Of a DNA stretch of 64,000 nt, positions 8,537-17,273 are shown in pieces. The notes under the pieces were generated by a model, which was not told where the DNA came from, did not search any database, and saw only the letters and a program-made list of their open reading frames with translations. Both the position numbers and the translations under genes were made by a program. Positions within the stretch are counted from its first letter, which is position 1; every line of letters begins with the position of its first letter. The stretch spans positions 434,001-498,000 of the forward strand of contig NZ_JASNRD010000001.1 in the NCBI RefSeq assembly GCF_030412015.1. The letters run 5' to 3'. The stretch is from Massilia sp. YIM B02763. Its GTDB lineage: Bacteria > Pseudomonadota > Gammaproteobacteria > Burkholderiales > Burkholderiaceae_D.

Positions 8537-10960
8537 TCAAGCGCGAAGTTTCGCGCCCCGTTGTTGCGCCGCAGTAGCGAGCGCGGCCATGATGGCCTCG
8601 ACCGCATCGTCTTGCAGCGTCGATTGAGTATCTTGCAAGCCAAAGCGGAAAGCAAGGCTTTTTTCATCCGATTCCAGGCCCTTGCCGCGATATTCATCAA
8701 ATAAAACAACGGCTTGCACGAGCTTGCCGAGCGCGTTCGATGCCAGTTCGGCATGGAACGCGTCGATCAGCGCCTGGGCCGGCACGTCCTGCTTGACGAC
8801 CAGCGCCAGGTCGCGCGTGGCGCCCGGGAACTTGGAAATCTCGGCATAGACGGGCACGGCACGGGCACGCAAGGCGTCCGCATCGACCTCGAACAGCACG
8901 GGCGCCTGCGGCAGGTCGTACTTCTGCAGCCAGCGCGGATGCAGTTCGCCGACGATGCCGACGACCTTGCCGTCGACCTCGACCGAGGCGGAGCGCCCCG
9001 GGTGCAGCGCCGGGTGTTCCGCCTTGGCGAAACGCACCGCGCGCGGCGAGAACAGCGCTTCCAGGTCGCCCTTGACGTCGAAGAAGTCGACGGCGCGGGT
9101 CGCGGCGCCCCACTGCTCGTCCACGGCCGGGCCGTAGGCGATGGCGGCGACGCGCTTGGGCTGGTCGAAGCCGGCCACGGACAGCGGACCGTCCTGGGCG
9201 GCGGCGTTGCGCAGGTACACGGCACCCACCTCGAACGCGCGCACGCGGCCGGCCTTGCGGTTCAGGTTGTAGCGCACGTTGGCGACCAGGCTGCCGATCA
9301 GCGTCGAGCGCATCACGCTCATCTGGCTGGCGATGGGGTTCTGCAGGCGGATCGGGTTCGCGTTGTCGGCGAAGTCCGTTTCCCACTGCTGCTCGACGAA
9401 GCTCATGTTCACCACTTCCTGGTAGCCCAGGTCGGCCAGCTGGCGGCGGACGGCGAACAGCGAGCGGGTGTTTTCCGGCTCGATCAGCATGGCGCTCGGC
9501 GCGACCGGGGGCAGCGTCGGGATGTTCTCGAAGCCGTACACGCGCGCCACTTCCTCGATCAGGTCTTCCTCGATCTCGATGTCGAAGCGGTAGGACGGCG
9601 CGGTGACGCGGAACAAACCCTCTTCCCGTTCGAACGGCAGGTGCAGGCGCGTGAAGATGTCGGCAACCATGTCGTCGGTGACGGGCACGCCGATGACCTT
9701 GGCGGCGCGCGCCGTGCGCAGCGTCACGGGCTTGCGCTGCGGCAGGTTCGGGGCCTGGTCGTCGACGGGGCCGACCTTGGTGTCGGCCGTGCCGCAGATC
9801 TCGACGATCAGCGAGGTCAGGCGCTCGATGTTGTCGACGGTGCCGGCGAAATCGACGCCGCGCTCGTAGCGGTGGGCGGCATCGGTCGAGAAGTTGTAGC
9901 GGCGCGCGCGGCCCTGGATGGCGCTGGGCCACCAGAACGCCGCTTCCAGGTAGATGTCGGTCGTGTCCAGCGTGACGGCGGTCGAGTCGCCGCCCATGAT
10001 CCCGGCCAGCGATTCGAGCTGCTTGTCGTCGGCGATCACGCCGACCCATTCGTCGACCTCGATGGTGTTGCCGTTCAAGAGCTTCAGCGATTCGCCCTTC
10101 CTGCCCCAGCGCACGTCGATGCCGCCGTGGATCTTGGCCAGGTCGAACACGTGCGAAGGCTGGCCCATTTCGAGCATCACGTAGTTGGAGATGTCGACCA
10201 GGGCCGACACCGAGCGCTGGCCGCTGCGTTCCAGGCGGCGCTTCATCCATTCCGGCGTCGCGGCGCGGGCGTTCAGGCCGCGGATCACGCGACCGCTGAA
10301 GCGGCCGCACAGCTCGGGCGCGGAGACCTTGACCGGCAGCACTTCGTCGGTCGACACGGGCACCGGACGGAATTGCGCCACGGTGAGGGGCTCGCCCGTC
10401 AGGGCCGACACTTCGCGCGCCACGCCCAGCACGGACAGGCAGTCCGCCTTGTTCGGGGTCAGCTTGATGGTGAACTTCAGGTCGTTCAGCTGCAGGTAGT
10501 CGCGGATGTTCTGGCCGACCGGCGCATCTTCCGGCAGCTCCATCAGGCCGCTACCCTCTTCCGAGATCTTCAGTTCCTTGGCCGAGCACATCATGCCCTG
10601 CGACTCGACGCCGCGCAGCTTGCCGACCTTGATCTCGAACGGCTTGCCGTCCGCGCCCGGCGGCAGCACGGCGCCGGCCATCGCGCAAATTGCCTTCATG
10701 CCGGCGCGCACGTTCGGGGCGCCGCACACGATGTTCAGCAGCGTACCCGTGCCGACGTCGACCTGGCACACGTTCAGGCGGTCCGCGTTCGGGTGCTTGG
10801 CGACTTCCTTGACTTCGGCGACGACCACGTTCGAGAACGGCGGCGCGACGGCTTCGACTTCCTCGACCTCCAGGCCGGACATCGTGAGCAGGTGGGCCAG
10901 TTCGTCCGAATTCATCTTCGGATCGACCATGGTACGGAGCCAGTTTTCAGAAAATTGCAT
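8537..10960 (-). CDS. pheT: Phenylalanyl-tRNA synthetase beta subunit
   Basis: 807-residue beta chain of the (alpha-beta)2 PheRS, which charges tRNA-Phe. In order it has the N-terminal tRNA-binding EMAP-like domain ([20 protein letters not shown], with VCGAPNVR), the B3/B4 editing domain (about 205-400), B5 (about 410-480), the catalytic-like core, and the C-terminal anticodon-binding ferredoxin-like domain ([12 protein letters not shown] ... FDEYRGKGL). Length matches the family. It starts 8 nt after AAAGG. It is separated from pheS by 154 nt that fold into a long hairpin, and followed by ihfA. Confidence 0.97.
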   Translation of the reverse strand: MQFSENWLRTMVDPKMNSDELAHLLTMSGLEVEEVEAVAPPFSNVVVAEVKEVAKHPNADRLNVCQVDVGTGTLLNIVCGAPNVRAGMKAICAMAGAVLPPGADGKPFEIKVGKLRGVESQGMMCSAKELKISEEGSGLMELPEDAPVGQNIRDYLQLNDLKFTIKLTPNKADCLSVLGVAREVSALTGEPLTVAQFRPVPVSTDEVLPVKVSAPELCGRFSGRVIRGLNARAATPEWMKRRLERSGQRSVSALVDISNYVMLEMGQPSHVFDLAKIHGGIDVRWGRKGESLKLLNGNTIEVDEWVGVIADDKQLESLAGIMGGDSTAVTLDTTDIYLEAAFWWPSAIQGRARRYNFSTDAAHRYERGVDFAGTVDNIERLTSLIVEICGTADTKVGPVDDQAPNLPQRKPVTLRTARAAKVIGVPVTDDMVADIFTRLHLPFEREEGLFRVTAPSYRFDIEIEEDLIEEVARVYGFENIPTLPPVAPSAMLIEPENTRSLFAVRRQLADLGYQEVVNMSFVEQQWETDFADNANPIRLQNPIASQMSVMRSTLIGSLVANVRYNLNRKAGRVRAFEVGAVYLRNAAAQDGPLSVAGFDQPKRVAAIAYGPAVDEQWGAATRAVDFFDVKGDLEALFSPRAVRFAKAEHPALHPGRSASVEVDGKVVGIVGELHPRWLQKYDLPQAPVLFEVDADALRARAVPVYAEISKFPGATRDLALVVKQDVPAQALIDAFHAELASNALGKLVQAVVLFDEYRGKGLESDEKSLAFRFGLQDTQSTLQDDAVEAIMAALATAAQQRGAKLRA

Positions 10961-10995
10961 ATCAATGCCTTTTAGAGGTCTTAAGTTTGCTTTTC

Positions 10996-11116
10996 AAATG
11001 GCTTCAGAAACCGTAGCGAGCGGACTCAGTTTCGTTCGAGAAGCGCAGTCGTACTTGAGTACGACGAGCATCGCAGGACGAAAATGTGCCCGCGCAGTGG
11101 GTTTATGAAGCCATTT
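10996..11116. repeat. Long imperfect inverted repeat between pheS and pheT
   Basis: Outer arms AAATGGCTTCA (10996-11006) and TGAAGCCATTT (11106-11116) are perfect 11-mers. Inner paired blocks (AAACC/GGTTT, TTTCGT/ACGAAA) lead to a tip at GTCGTACT-TG-AGTACGAC. Nearly the whole 121 nt can fold into one stem. It reaches the pheS stop codon. It could be an mRNA processing or attenuation element, or a palindromic mobile repeat. Confidence 0.7.
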
Positions 11117-12131
11117 AGTTGAACTGTTTGAGGAAGCGCAGGTCGCCCTCGTAGAACAGTCGCAGGTCGTTGATGCCGTAGCGCAGCATCGTCAGGCGCT
11201 CGAGGCCGGAGCCGAACGCGAAGCCGATGAATTTCTCAGGATCCAGGCCGAAGTTGCGCACGACGGTCGGGTGCACCTGGCCGGCGCCCGACACTTCCAG
11301 CCAGCGGCCTTTCAGGGGGCCGGAACCGAAGGCGATGTCGATCTCGGCCGACGGTTCGGTGAACGGGAAGTAGGACGGACGGAAGCGAACCTGCAGGTCG
11401 TCGGTCTCGAAGAAGGCCTTGACGAAATTGAGGTAAACGCCCTTCAAATCGGCGAAGCTGATGTCCTCGCCGATCCACAGGCCCTCGACCTGGTGGAACA
11501 TCGGCGAGTGGGTGGCGTCGCTGTCGACGCGGTAGGTGCGGCCCGGCGCGATCACCTTGATCGGCGGGGTATGGGTGCGGGCATAGCGCACCTGCATGGG
11601 GCTCGTGTGGGTGCGCAGCAGCAGCGGCTTGCCCGTGCTGTCCTGGCCTTCGATGTAGAAAGTGTCCTGCATCGAACGGGCCGGGTGGTTTTCCGGGCTG
11701 TTCAGCGCGGTGAAATTGGTCCAGTCGGTTTCGATCTCGGGGCCGTCGGCCACGTCGAAACCGATCGAGCGGAAGATCTGTTCGACCCGTTCCCAGGTGC
11801 GCATCACCGGGTGGATGCCGCCCATCGAGCGGCCGCGGCCGGGCAGCGTGACGTCGATCGATTCGGCGTTCAGTCGCGCCATCAATTGCGCGTTGGCCAA
11901 GTCCTCGCGGCGGGCGGTCAATGCCTGTTCGATTTTTTCTTTGGCAGCATTGATCAGGGCGCCCTGGGCCTTGCGCTGATCCGGGTCGAGCTTGCCGAGG
12001 CCCTTCATCAGTTCGGTCACCTGGCCGGTCTTGCCCAGGTATTTCGCTTTTGCGTTTTCGAGCGCGGCAGCGTCCTGGGCGCTACTGAAATCGGATTGGG
12101 CCGAGACGACGAGTTCTTCCAGCGAGTTCAT
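11115..12131 (-). CDS. pheS: Phenylalanyl-tRNA synthetase alpha subunit
   Basis: Catalytic alpha chain, 338 residues. An N-terminal coiled coil (about 1-85) binds tRNA. The class II catalytic core carries motif 1 near [20 protein letters not shown], motif 2 ([20 protein letters not shown]) and motif 3 ([19 protein letters not shown]). The [12 protein letters not shown] segment and the GAGQVHP region are typical. The ATG is preceded by AGGAAAAG. It lies in the thrS-to-merR operon 139 nt after rplT. That gap has a GCAGCGC/GCGCTGC hairpin, but I found no Phe-rich leader peptide of the enterobacterial type. Confidence 0.97.
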   Translation of the reverse strand: MNSLEELVVSAQSDFSSAQDAAALENAKAKYLGKTGQVTELMKGLGKLDPDQRKAQGALINAAKEKIEQALTARREDLANAQLMARLNAESIDVTLPGRGRSMGGIHPVMRTWERVEQIFRSIGFDVADGPEIETDWTNFTALNSPENHPARSMQDTFYIEGQDSTGKPLLLRTHTSPMQVRYARTHTPPIKVIAPGRTYRVDSDATHSPMFHQVEGLWIGEDISFADLKGVYLNFVKAFFETDDLQVRFRPSYFPFTEPSAEIDIAFGSGPLKGRWLEVSGAGQVHPTVVRNFGLDPEKFIGFAFGSGLERLTMLRYGINDLRLFYEGDLRFLKQFN

Positions 12132-12270
12132 GGATATTCTTTTCCTGTTTTGATGGCGGGAGGCGCCAGAAACAAAAACAGGGCATCGGTCTGTTCAACC
12201 TTTGCCCCGTCCTTTGCGCAGCGCCGGCCTTGCGGCAGCGCGCTGCTGTATTGCTTGTTGCTGACGCGTA

Positions 12271-12630
12271 TCAGGCAGCCAGCTTGGTCTTGACGGTGTT
12301 CACGATAGCGGCAAAAGCCGGCTTGTCGTTGACAGCCATGTCGGCCAGGACTTTACGGTCCAGTTCAATCGCGGCTTTCTTCAGGCCGTTCATGAAGGCG
12401 CTGTAGGTCATGCCGTGCGAACGCGAAGCCGCGTTGATACGGGTGATCCACAGTGCGCGGAAGACGCGCTTCTTGTTGCGACGGTCGCGGTAGGCGTACT
12501 GGCCAGCGCGCATGACTGCTTGCTTGGCAATACGGAATACCTTGCTGCGACGGCCACGATAGCCTTTGGCAAGTTCAAGAACCTTCTTGTGACGGGCACG
12601 TGCAGTAACCCCACGTTTTACTCGAGGCAT
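12271..12630 (-). CDS. rplT: 50S ribosomal protein L20
   Basis: 119-residue ribosomal protein needed early in large-subunit assembly. It shows the usual very basic N-terminal extension ([20 protein letters not shown]) and globular C-terminus ([39 protein letters not shown]). Length is normal. A strong AAGGAG precedes the ATG. It is encoded 22 nt after rpmI. In enterobacteria L20 represses this operon through a site near infC-rpmI. Here that stretch is long and carries a repeat element, so the mechanism may differ. Confidence 0.98.
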   Translation of the reverse strand: MPRVKRGVTARARHKKVLELAKGYRGRRSKVFRIAKQAVMRAGQYAYRDRRNKKRVFRALWITRINAASRSHGMTYSAFMNGLKKAAIELDRKVLADMAVNDKPAFAAIVNTVKTKLAA

Positions 12631-12652
12631 GGTAGCTCCTTAAGATGTGAGA

Positions 12653-12853
12653 TTAAACAGCAGACGGCATCATGCGGTAGACGCTCTGGACGTCCGACGC
12701 GTTGATGTTACGGGTGCCACGCAGCTGGCGCTTGTTCTTGGTGGTCTTCTTGGTCAGGATGTGACGCTTGAACGCCATACCCGATTTCACGGTACCACCC
12801 GGGCGCACGCGAAAACGCTTCTTCGCGGAGCTTTTGGTTTTCATTTTCGGCAT
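12653..12853 (-). CDS. rpmI: 50S ribosomal protein L35
   Basis: 66-residue basic protein of the large subunit, matching L35 throughout ([14 protein letters not shown], then [20 protein letters not shown]). The frame remains open about 160 nt further upstream, but the conserved MPKMKT start with AGAAGGGC ahead of it fixes the start at 12853. It is followed closely by rplT. The upstream gap to infC is unusually long (322 nt). Confidence 0.97.
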   Translation of the reverse strand: MPKMKTKSSAKKRFRVRPGGTVKSGMAFKRHILTKKTTKNKRQLRGTRNINASDVQSVYRMMPSAV

Positions 12854-13049
12854 AGTCTTCTGCCCTTCTACAGGCAGCCTCATATGTAACAGGATTGCAG
12901 GTGGCAGCAACGCTGCTCTTGGATGCCTGCTTTCACTTGTTTCTGCAGCAGAAGCGAGTCCACTACAGTCTTGCTTTCCCGCATCAGCAAACACGGGAAC
13001 CGCAGATTCTAGCACAAGTTTGGCCGGAATAGGTAAATCTCAAAAGACG

Positions 13050-13159
13050 CAGGGTGGACGACTCCGACGTCCACGCGGTAAGAGGCAGGGGCTCCGATAC
13101 CGCACACGATACCGGAGCCGCCAACCATCACCGCGTGGACGGCGAGCCGTCCACCCTAC
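13050..13159. repeat. Double-hairpin palindromic repeat, copy 2, inside the infC-rpmI gap
   Basis: The right end carries GCGTGGACGGC and GCCGTCCACCCTAC exactly as in the other copies. The left end is a degenerate AGGGTGGACG ... CGTCCACGCGG. A third small inverted repeat lies in the middle (GGCTCCGATACCG / CGATACCGGAGCC). It occupies a third of the 322-nt gap (12854-13175) between infC and rpmI. The rest of the gap shows no reading frame with translation signals. Confidence 0.7.
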
Positions 13160-13175
13160 ATATCAACGCGAAGAA

Positions 13176-13700
13176 CTATTTCTTCTTTTTCGGCGCAACG
13201 ACCATGATCATCTGGCGGCCTTCCAGCTTCGGGAACTGCTCGACCTGGCCGTACGGCTCGAGGTCGCCGCGCAGGCGTTCCAGCATGCGTGCGCCGATGT
13301 CCTGGTGGGCCATCTCGCGGCCGCGGAAGCGCAGGGTGATCTTGGTCTTGTCGCCCTCTTCCAGGAACTTGATCAGGTTACGCAGCTTGATGCTGTAGTC
13401 GCCTTCGTCCGTACCAGGACGGAACTTGATCTCCTTGACCTGGATGATCTTCTGCTTCAGCTTCGCTTCGTGCGCTTTCTTCTGTTCCGAATACTTGAAC
13501 TTGCCGTAATCCATCAGGCGGCAGACCGGCGGGACCGCGTTCGGCGCGATCTCGACCAGGTCCACGTTTTTCTCTTCGGCCAGACGAAACGCTTCGGCCA
13601 GGCTCACGATGCCCAGAGGCTCATTATCGACACCATTCAGGCGCATTTCCGGATGGGTGATTTCGCCATTGATGCGATTTTGCGACTTGTCAGTAGCTAT
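13176..13700 (-). CDS. infC: Translation initiation factor IF-3, AUA start codon
   Basis: 174-residue IF-3, which inspects start codons and keeps 30S and 50S subunits apart. The conserved N-terminus [20 protein letters not shown] is encoded upstream of the first ATG (13646). Translation therefore begins at ATA (13700), preceded by AAAGGAAA at correct spacing. The N-domain ([19 protein letters not shown]), linker and C-domain ([27 protein letters not shown]) are complete. A non-canonical start is the known basis of IF-3 self-repression in the family; use of AUA here is read directly from the sequence. It follows thrS by 53 nt. Confidence 0.95.
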   Translation of the reverse strand: MATDKSQNRINGEITHPEMRLNGVDNEPLGIVSLAEAFRLAEEKNVDLVEIAPNAVPPVCRLMDYGKFKYSEQKKAHEAKLKQKIIQVKEIKFRPGTDEGDYSIKLRNLIKFLEEGDKTKITLRFRGREMAHQDIGARMLERLRGDLEPYGQVEQFPKLEGRQMIMVVAPKKKK

Positions 13701-13753
13701 GTTGTTTCCTTTGAAAGTATGAGTAATCGGGCCGTCTCAAGGCGGATGGTGCT

Positions 13754-15664
13754 TTACTTCGCCTTGGATGCTACCTCGCTCTGGAGGCGTTCCAGCAGCG
13801 CATCGATCGACATCACGCCGAGATCGACATTGCCGCGTGCGCGAACGGCCACGGTGTTTGCATCCCGTTCTTTATCGCCGACAACTAAAATGTACGGCAG
13901 TTTTTGGACGGAATGTTCACGGATTTTATAGGTAATCTTCTCGTTTCGCAAATCAGCGTGAACGCGGAGGCCGGCCGCTTTCAGCTTGGCTTCGACCTCC
14001 TTCACATAAGATGCTTGCGCATCCGAAATATTCAAGACCGCGACCTGGACCGGCGCCAGCCAGAGGGGCAGCGCGCCCGCATAGTTCTCGATCAGGATGC
14101 CGATGAAGCGCTCCATCGAACCCACGATCGCGCGGTGCAGCATCACGGGCACCTTGCGGGTATTGTCTTCCGCAACATATTCGGCGCCCAAGCGGCCCGG
14201 CATCGAGAAGTCGACCTGCATGGTGCCGACCTGCCACGGACGGCCCAGGCTGTCCTTCAGGTGGTACTCGATCTTCGGACCGTAGAAGGCGCCCTCGCCC
14301 GGCAGCTCGGTCCAGGTCACGCCGCAGCCGCGCAGCGCCGAGCGCAGCGCCTCTTCGGCCTGGTCCCAGACTTCGTCGGAGCCGATGCGGTTTTCCGGAC
14401 GCAGCGCGATCTTGACGTCGATATTGTCGAAACCGAAATCCTCGTACACCTTCATCGCCTGGGCGTGGAAGGCGGTCACTTCGCCCGCGATCTGCTCTTC
14501 GGTGCAGAACACGTGGCCGTCGTCCTGGGTAAAGCCGCGCACGCGCATCAGGCCGTGCAGCGCGCCCGACGATTCGTTGCGGTGGCACTGGCCGAACTCG
14601 CCGTAGCGCAGCGGCAGGTCGCGGTAGGAACGCAGGCCGGCGTTATAGATCTGCACGTGGCCCGGGCAGTTCATGGGCTTCAGCGCATAGGTGCGGTTTT
14701 CCGACTCGGTCGTGAACATGTTTTCACGATAATTATCCCAGTGGCCGGTCTTCTTCCACAGCGACACGTCGATGATCTGCGGCGCCTTGACTTCGTCGTA
14801 GCCGGTCACCTGGTAGGTCTTGCGCATGTACTGCTCGACCTGCTGCCAGATCGCCCAGCCCTTCGGGTGCCAGAAGATCAGGCCCGGGGCCTCGTCCTGG
14901 AAGTGGAAGAAGTCCAATTGCTTTCCGAGTTTCCTGTGGTCGCGCTTTTCCGCCTCTTCCAGCATGTGCAGGTACTGCTCCTGGTCTTCCTTTTTGGTCC
15001 AGGCAGTGCCGTAGACGCGCTGCAGCATCTCGTTCTTCGAGTCGCCGCGCCAGTAGGCGCCGGCCAGCTTCATCAGCTTGAACACCTTCAGCTTGCCGGT
15101 CGACGGCACGTGCGGGCCGCGGCACAGGTCGGTGAACTTGCCTTCCGAATACAGCGATACGTCCTCGTTCGCCGGGATCGAGGCGATGATCTCGGCCTTG
15201 TAGTCCTCGCCGATCGACTTGAAATAGGCGACGGCTTCGTCGCGCGGCAGCACCTTGCGGGTCACCGGCTCGTCCTTCTTGGCCAGCTCGACCATTTTCT
15301 TCTCGATGGCCTGCAGGTCTTCCGGGGTGAACGGGCGCTTGTACGAGAAGTCGTAGTAGAAACCGTTCTCGATGACGGGGCCGATGGTGACCTGCGCCTC
15401 CGGGAACAGCTCCTTGACGGCGTAGGCCAGCAGGTGGGCGGTCGAGTGGCGGATGACGTCCAGGCCTTCCGGATCCTTGTCGGTGACGATGGCCAGGTCG
15501 GCATCGTGGTCGATCAGGAAGGAGGTATCGACGACCTTGCCGTCGACCTTGCCGGCCAGCGCGGCCTTGGCCAGGCTCGGGGCGATGCTGGACGCCACCT
15601 GGGCGACGGTCACCGGGCCTTCGAATTGACGGGTGGAACCGTCGGGGAGACGTACATTCAACAT
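13754..15664 (-). CDS. thrS: Threonyl-tRNA synthetase
   Basis: Class II synthetase of 636 residues that charges tRNA-Thr. It has an N-terminal TGS domain ([20 protein letters not shown]) and a second N-terminal editing domain with the [24 protein letters not shown] zinc-like site (HxxxH type). The catalytic core has Cys of [10 protein letters not shown] and motif 2 [15 protein letters not shown]. The C-terminal anticodon-binding domain is [25 protein letters not shown] sits 7 nt before the chosen ATG. The frame stays open far upstream through a terminator and the tRNA gene, but that extension is not coding. First gene of the operon. Confidence 0.97.
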   Translation of the reverse strand: MLNVRLPDGSTRQFEGPVTVAQVASSIAPSLAKAALAGKVDGKVVDTSFLIDHDADLAIVTDKDPEGLDVIRHSTAHLLAYAVKELFPEAQVTIGPVIENGFYYDFSYKRPFTPEDLQAIEKKMVELAKKDEPVTRKVLPRDEAVAYFKSIGEDYKAEIIASIPANEDVSLYSEGKFTDLCRGPHVPSTGKLKVFKLMKLAGAYWRGDSKNEMLQRVYGTAWTKKEDQEQYLHMLEEAEKRDHRKLGKQLDFFHFQDEAPGLIFWHPKGWAIWQQVEQYMRKTYQVTGYDEVKAPQIIDVSLWKKTGHWDNYRENMFTTESENRTYALKPMNCPGHVQIYNAGLRSYRDLPLRYGEFGQCHRNESSGALHGLMRVRGFTQDDGHVFCTEEQIAGEVTAFHAQAMKVYEDFGFDNIDVKIALRPENRIGSDEVWDQAEEALRSALRGCGVTWTELPGEGAFYGPKIEYHLKDSLGRPWQVGTMQVDFSMPGRLGAEYVAEDNTRKVPVMLHRAIVGSMERFIGILIENYAGALPLWLAPVQVAVLNISDAQASYVKEVEAKLKAAGLRVHADLRNEKITYKIREHSVQKLPYILVVGDKERDANTVAVRARGNVDLGVMSIDALLERLQSEVASKAK

Positions 15665-15732
15665 TGTGAGCTCCATGTCGGCGCCGTTGCGCCCGTTGAT
15701 ATTAGAAGAATTGAAACTAAAATAATTTGGAC

Positions 15733-15759
15733 GAAAAAAAACGCGCACCAGGCGCGTTT
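15733..15759 (-). terminator. Rho-independent terminator between tRNA-Val and thrS
   Basis: On the minus strand an AAACGCGC/GCGCGTTT stem with a 5-nt loop runs directly into a stretch of eight T. It should end the tRNA-Val transcript. Transcription into thrS must then start downstream or read through. Confidence 0.8.
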
Positions 15760-15926
15760 CATTCAGTGTTGTCGTGTTTCTCGAGACAAAAGCACACCTT
15801 ACCGCGTCTAGCGATTCCCCCACAACTGCGTTGTAGTTCGCGGTGTCATAACCGTTTGCGCCTTTCTCGCTCTTACTGACGACAAGAGCGGAAAACCGAA
15901 GTTCCCCGCGCTCGTCTTTGGTGTTC

Positions 15927-16003
15927 TGGTGGGCGGTGCAGAATTCGAATCTGCGACCCCTTGGATGTCGACCAAGTATTCTAACCAGCTGAACTAACCG
16001 CCC
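15927..16003 (-). tRNA. tRNA-Val (anticodon GAC)
   Basis: 77 nt including encoded CCA. The acceptor stem is GGGCGGT/ACCGCCC, the D-arm contains AGTTCAGCTGGTTAGAAT, and the anticodon stem CTTGG/CCAAG encloses TCGACAT, giving anticodon GAC. The T-arm contains GATTCGAATTC. Discriminator base A then CCA. A consensus-like promoter lies immediately upstream. Confidence 0.93.
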
Positions 16004-16013
16004 GTATGCCGCT

Positions 16014-16042
16014 ATTATAGGGAGAATCATGCGATTTCGCAA
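16014..16042 (-). promoter_or_regulatory. Sigma-70-type promoter of tRNA-Val
   Basis: Minus-strand -35 TTGCGA (16037-16042), a 17-nt spacer, then a perfect -10 TATAAT (16014-16019). The -10 ends 10 nt before the tRNA 5' end, a normal distance for a stable-RNA promoter. Confidence 0.7.
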
Positions 16043-16074
16043 GGTCATGCGTTTTGCAGGACAACATGAGGCAG

Positions 16075-16181
16075 GCGTGGACTCTGCCAACATGACGCAG
16101 GCGTCACGCGTGGACTCTGCCAACATGACGCGGGTGTCACGCGTGGACTCTGCCAACATGACGCAGGCGTCACGCGTGGAC
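16075..16181. repeat. 33-nt tandem repeat, three full copies plus a partial
   Basis: Units at 16075-16107, 16108-16140 and 16141-16173 all begin GCGTGGACTCTGCC and end in GTCAC. Units 1 and 3 are identical; unit 2 differs at two bases near its end. A fourth start (GCGTGGAC) runs straight into the palindromic repeat at 16174. There are no spacers, so it is not a CRISPR array. The period is a multiple of three and the stretch is open in some frames on both strands, but no translation signals support a gene. Confidence 0.85.
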
Positions 16182-16232
16182 GGCGCACATGCTGCGTCAC
16201 CGCGAGCCGCGGGGTGGAGCCGTCCACCCTAC
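16174..16232. repeat. Palindromic repeat, copy 3 (partial)
   Basis: Right-hand half of the double-hairpin family: GCGTGGACGGC at the left, GAGCCGTCCACCCTAC at the right, with a diverged interior. It abuts the 33-nt tandem repeat, whose unit begins with the same GCGTGGAC, suggesting the tandem array grew from the edge of this element. Confidence 0.65.
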
Positions 16233-16267
16233 GGTATACTCTGCGCTCCGCATTTCGATTGTTTTCC

Positions 16268-17179
16268 ATGTCCGACCAGTCCGCCTCCGCCCACCTGCAC
16301 GCCCACCTCGACGGCGACGCCCGCCACGGCCATACCATCGAAGGCCGCAGCCAGAAGGCGATGGGGCTGGCGCTCGGCCTGACGCTGCTGTTCGCGCTGA
16401 TCGAAGCCGTTACCGGCGTCATGTCGAATTCGCTGGCGCTGATCTCGGACGCCGGCCACATGGTCACCGACGCGGCCGCCCTGGGCCTGGCGCTGCTGGC
16501 CCAGCTGATCGCCAAGCGGCCGCCGTCGGCGCGCCATTCGTTCGGCTTCGTGCGCGCCGAGGCGCTGGCCGCCTTCGTCAACAGCCTGGCGATGCTCCTG
16601 CTGGTCGCCTGGATCGTCTACGAGGCGGCGCAGCGCCTCGTGCATCCCGAGCACGTGCAGGGCGGCGTCGTGTTCGTCGTCGCGGCGATCGGCGGCTGCA
16701 TCAATATCCTCGTCGCCTGGGTCCTGTCGCGCGACGAGCAGAGCATCAATACCCGCGCCGCCCTCGTCAACGTGCTGGGCGACCTGCTCGGCTCGGCCGC
16801 CGCGATCGCCGCCGGCGCCATCATCCACTTCACGGGCTGGGTGCGCATCGACCCGATCCTGTCGATCTTCGTCTCGCTGCTGATCCTGCGCTCGACCGTG
16901 GGCATCCTGCGCGAGTCCTACCACTTCCTGATGGAAGGCGTGCCGCACCACATCGACTACGTGCAGGTCGGCACCGACCTGGCCGCCGTGCCGGGCGTGT
17001 CTTCCGTGCACGACCTGCACGTCTGGGACATGTCGCCGGGCGAGCCGGCCCTGATCGGCCACGTGCAGGTGGCCGACCTGGCCGCCTGGCCCGAGGTGCT
17101 GGAAGCTGCCAAGGCCATGCTGCGCGAAAGGCATGGCATCGACCACGTGACGCTGCAGCCCGAGACGCACAACCACTGA
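16268..17179 (+). CDS. CDF-family metal cation exporter (CzcD/ZitB-like), altered TM5 site
   Basis: 303-residue inner-membrane proton-coupled exporter of divalent metals. It has a His-rich N-terminus (HLHAHLDGDARHGH), six transmembrane segments, and a C-terminal cytoplasmic metallochaperone-like domain (VPGVSSVHDLHVWDMSPGEPALIGHVQV). TM2 carries the expected HxxxD (SDAGHMVTDA). In TM5 the usual HVLGD of ZitB/CzcD reads NVLGD, so one metal-ligand His is replaced by Asn. The start at MSDQSA is chosen over an upstream in-frame GTG/ATG because the upstream part lies in the repeat. No strong ribosome-binding site is visible. Confidence 0.88.
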   Translation: MSDQSASAHLHAHLDGDARHGHTIEGRSQKAMGLALGLTLLFALIEAVTGVMSNSLALISDAGHMVTDAAALGLALLAQLIAKRPPSARHSFGFVRAEALAAFVNSLAMLLLVAWIVYEAAQRLVHPEHVQGGVVFVVAAIGGCINILVAWVLSRDEQSINTRAALVNVLGDLLGSAAAIAAGAIIHFTGWVRIDPILSIFVSLLILRSTVGILRESYHFLMEGVPHHIDYVQVGTDLAAVPGVSSVHDLHVWDMSPGEPALIGHVQVADLAAWPEVLEAAKAMLRERHGIDHVTLQPETHNH

Positions 17180-17273
17180 TCCGTGCCGGCGGCGCCGCTG
17201 TAAGCCCGCTCCGACCCGGCCGCGGCACGCGCGCCGATAGCCCGGCCTTATCCGGCCTGCGGATAATCGGTGC

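Noticed and set aside
8714..10975. 753-codon plus-strand frame opposite pheT
   Set aside because: Same shadow pattern; the minus strand encodes a full PheT.
12132..12270. pheS attenuator with Phe-rich leader peptide
   Set aside because: A short frame beginning [11 protein letters not shown] exists but has only two Phe, no ribosome-binding site and no terminator with a T-tract.
13904..15811. 635-codon plus-strand frame opposite thrS
   Set aside because: Antisense of thrS; composition (runs of Arg, His, Gln, Leu) is typical of shadow frames and no translation signal precedes it.
15665..16159. N-terminal extension of thrS through the tRNA gene
   Set aside because: The frame stays open but runs through a terminator, tRNA-Val and the 33-nt repeats; the conserved MLNVRLPDG start with GGAG fixes the true start at 15664.
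16075..16181. CRISPR array
   Set aside because: Repeats are directly adjacent with no spacers, only three copies, and no cas gene is in the window.
16029..16382. Plus-strand frame with an 11-residue repeat ([11 protein letters not shown])
   Set aside because: Arises from the 33-nt tandem array and runs into the CDF gene in the wrong frame; no ribosome-binding site.
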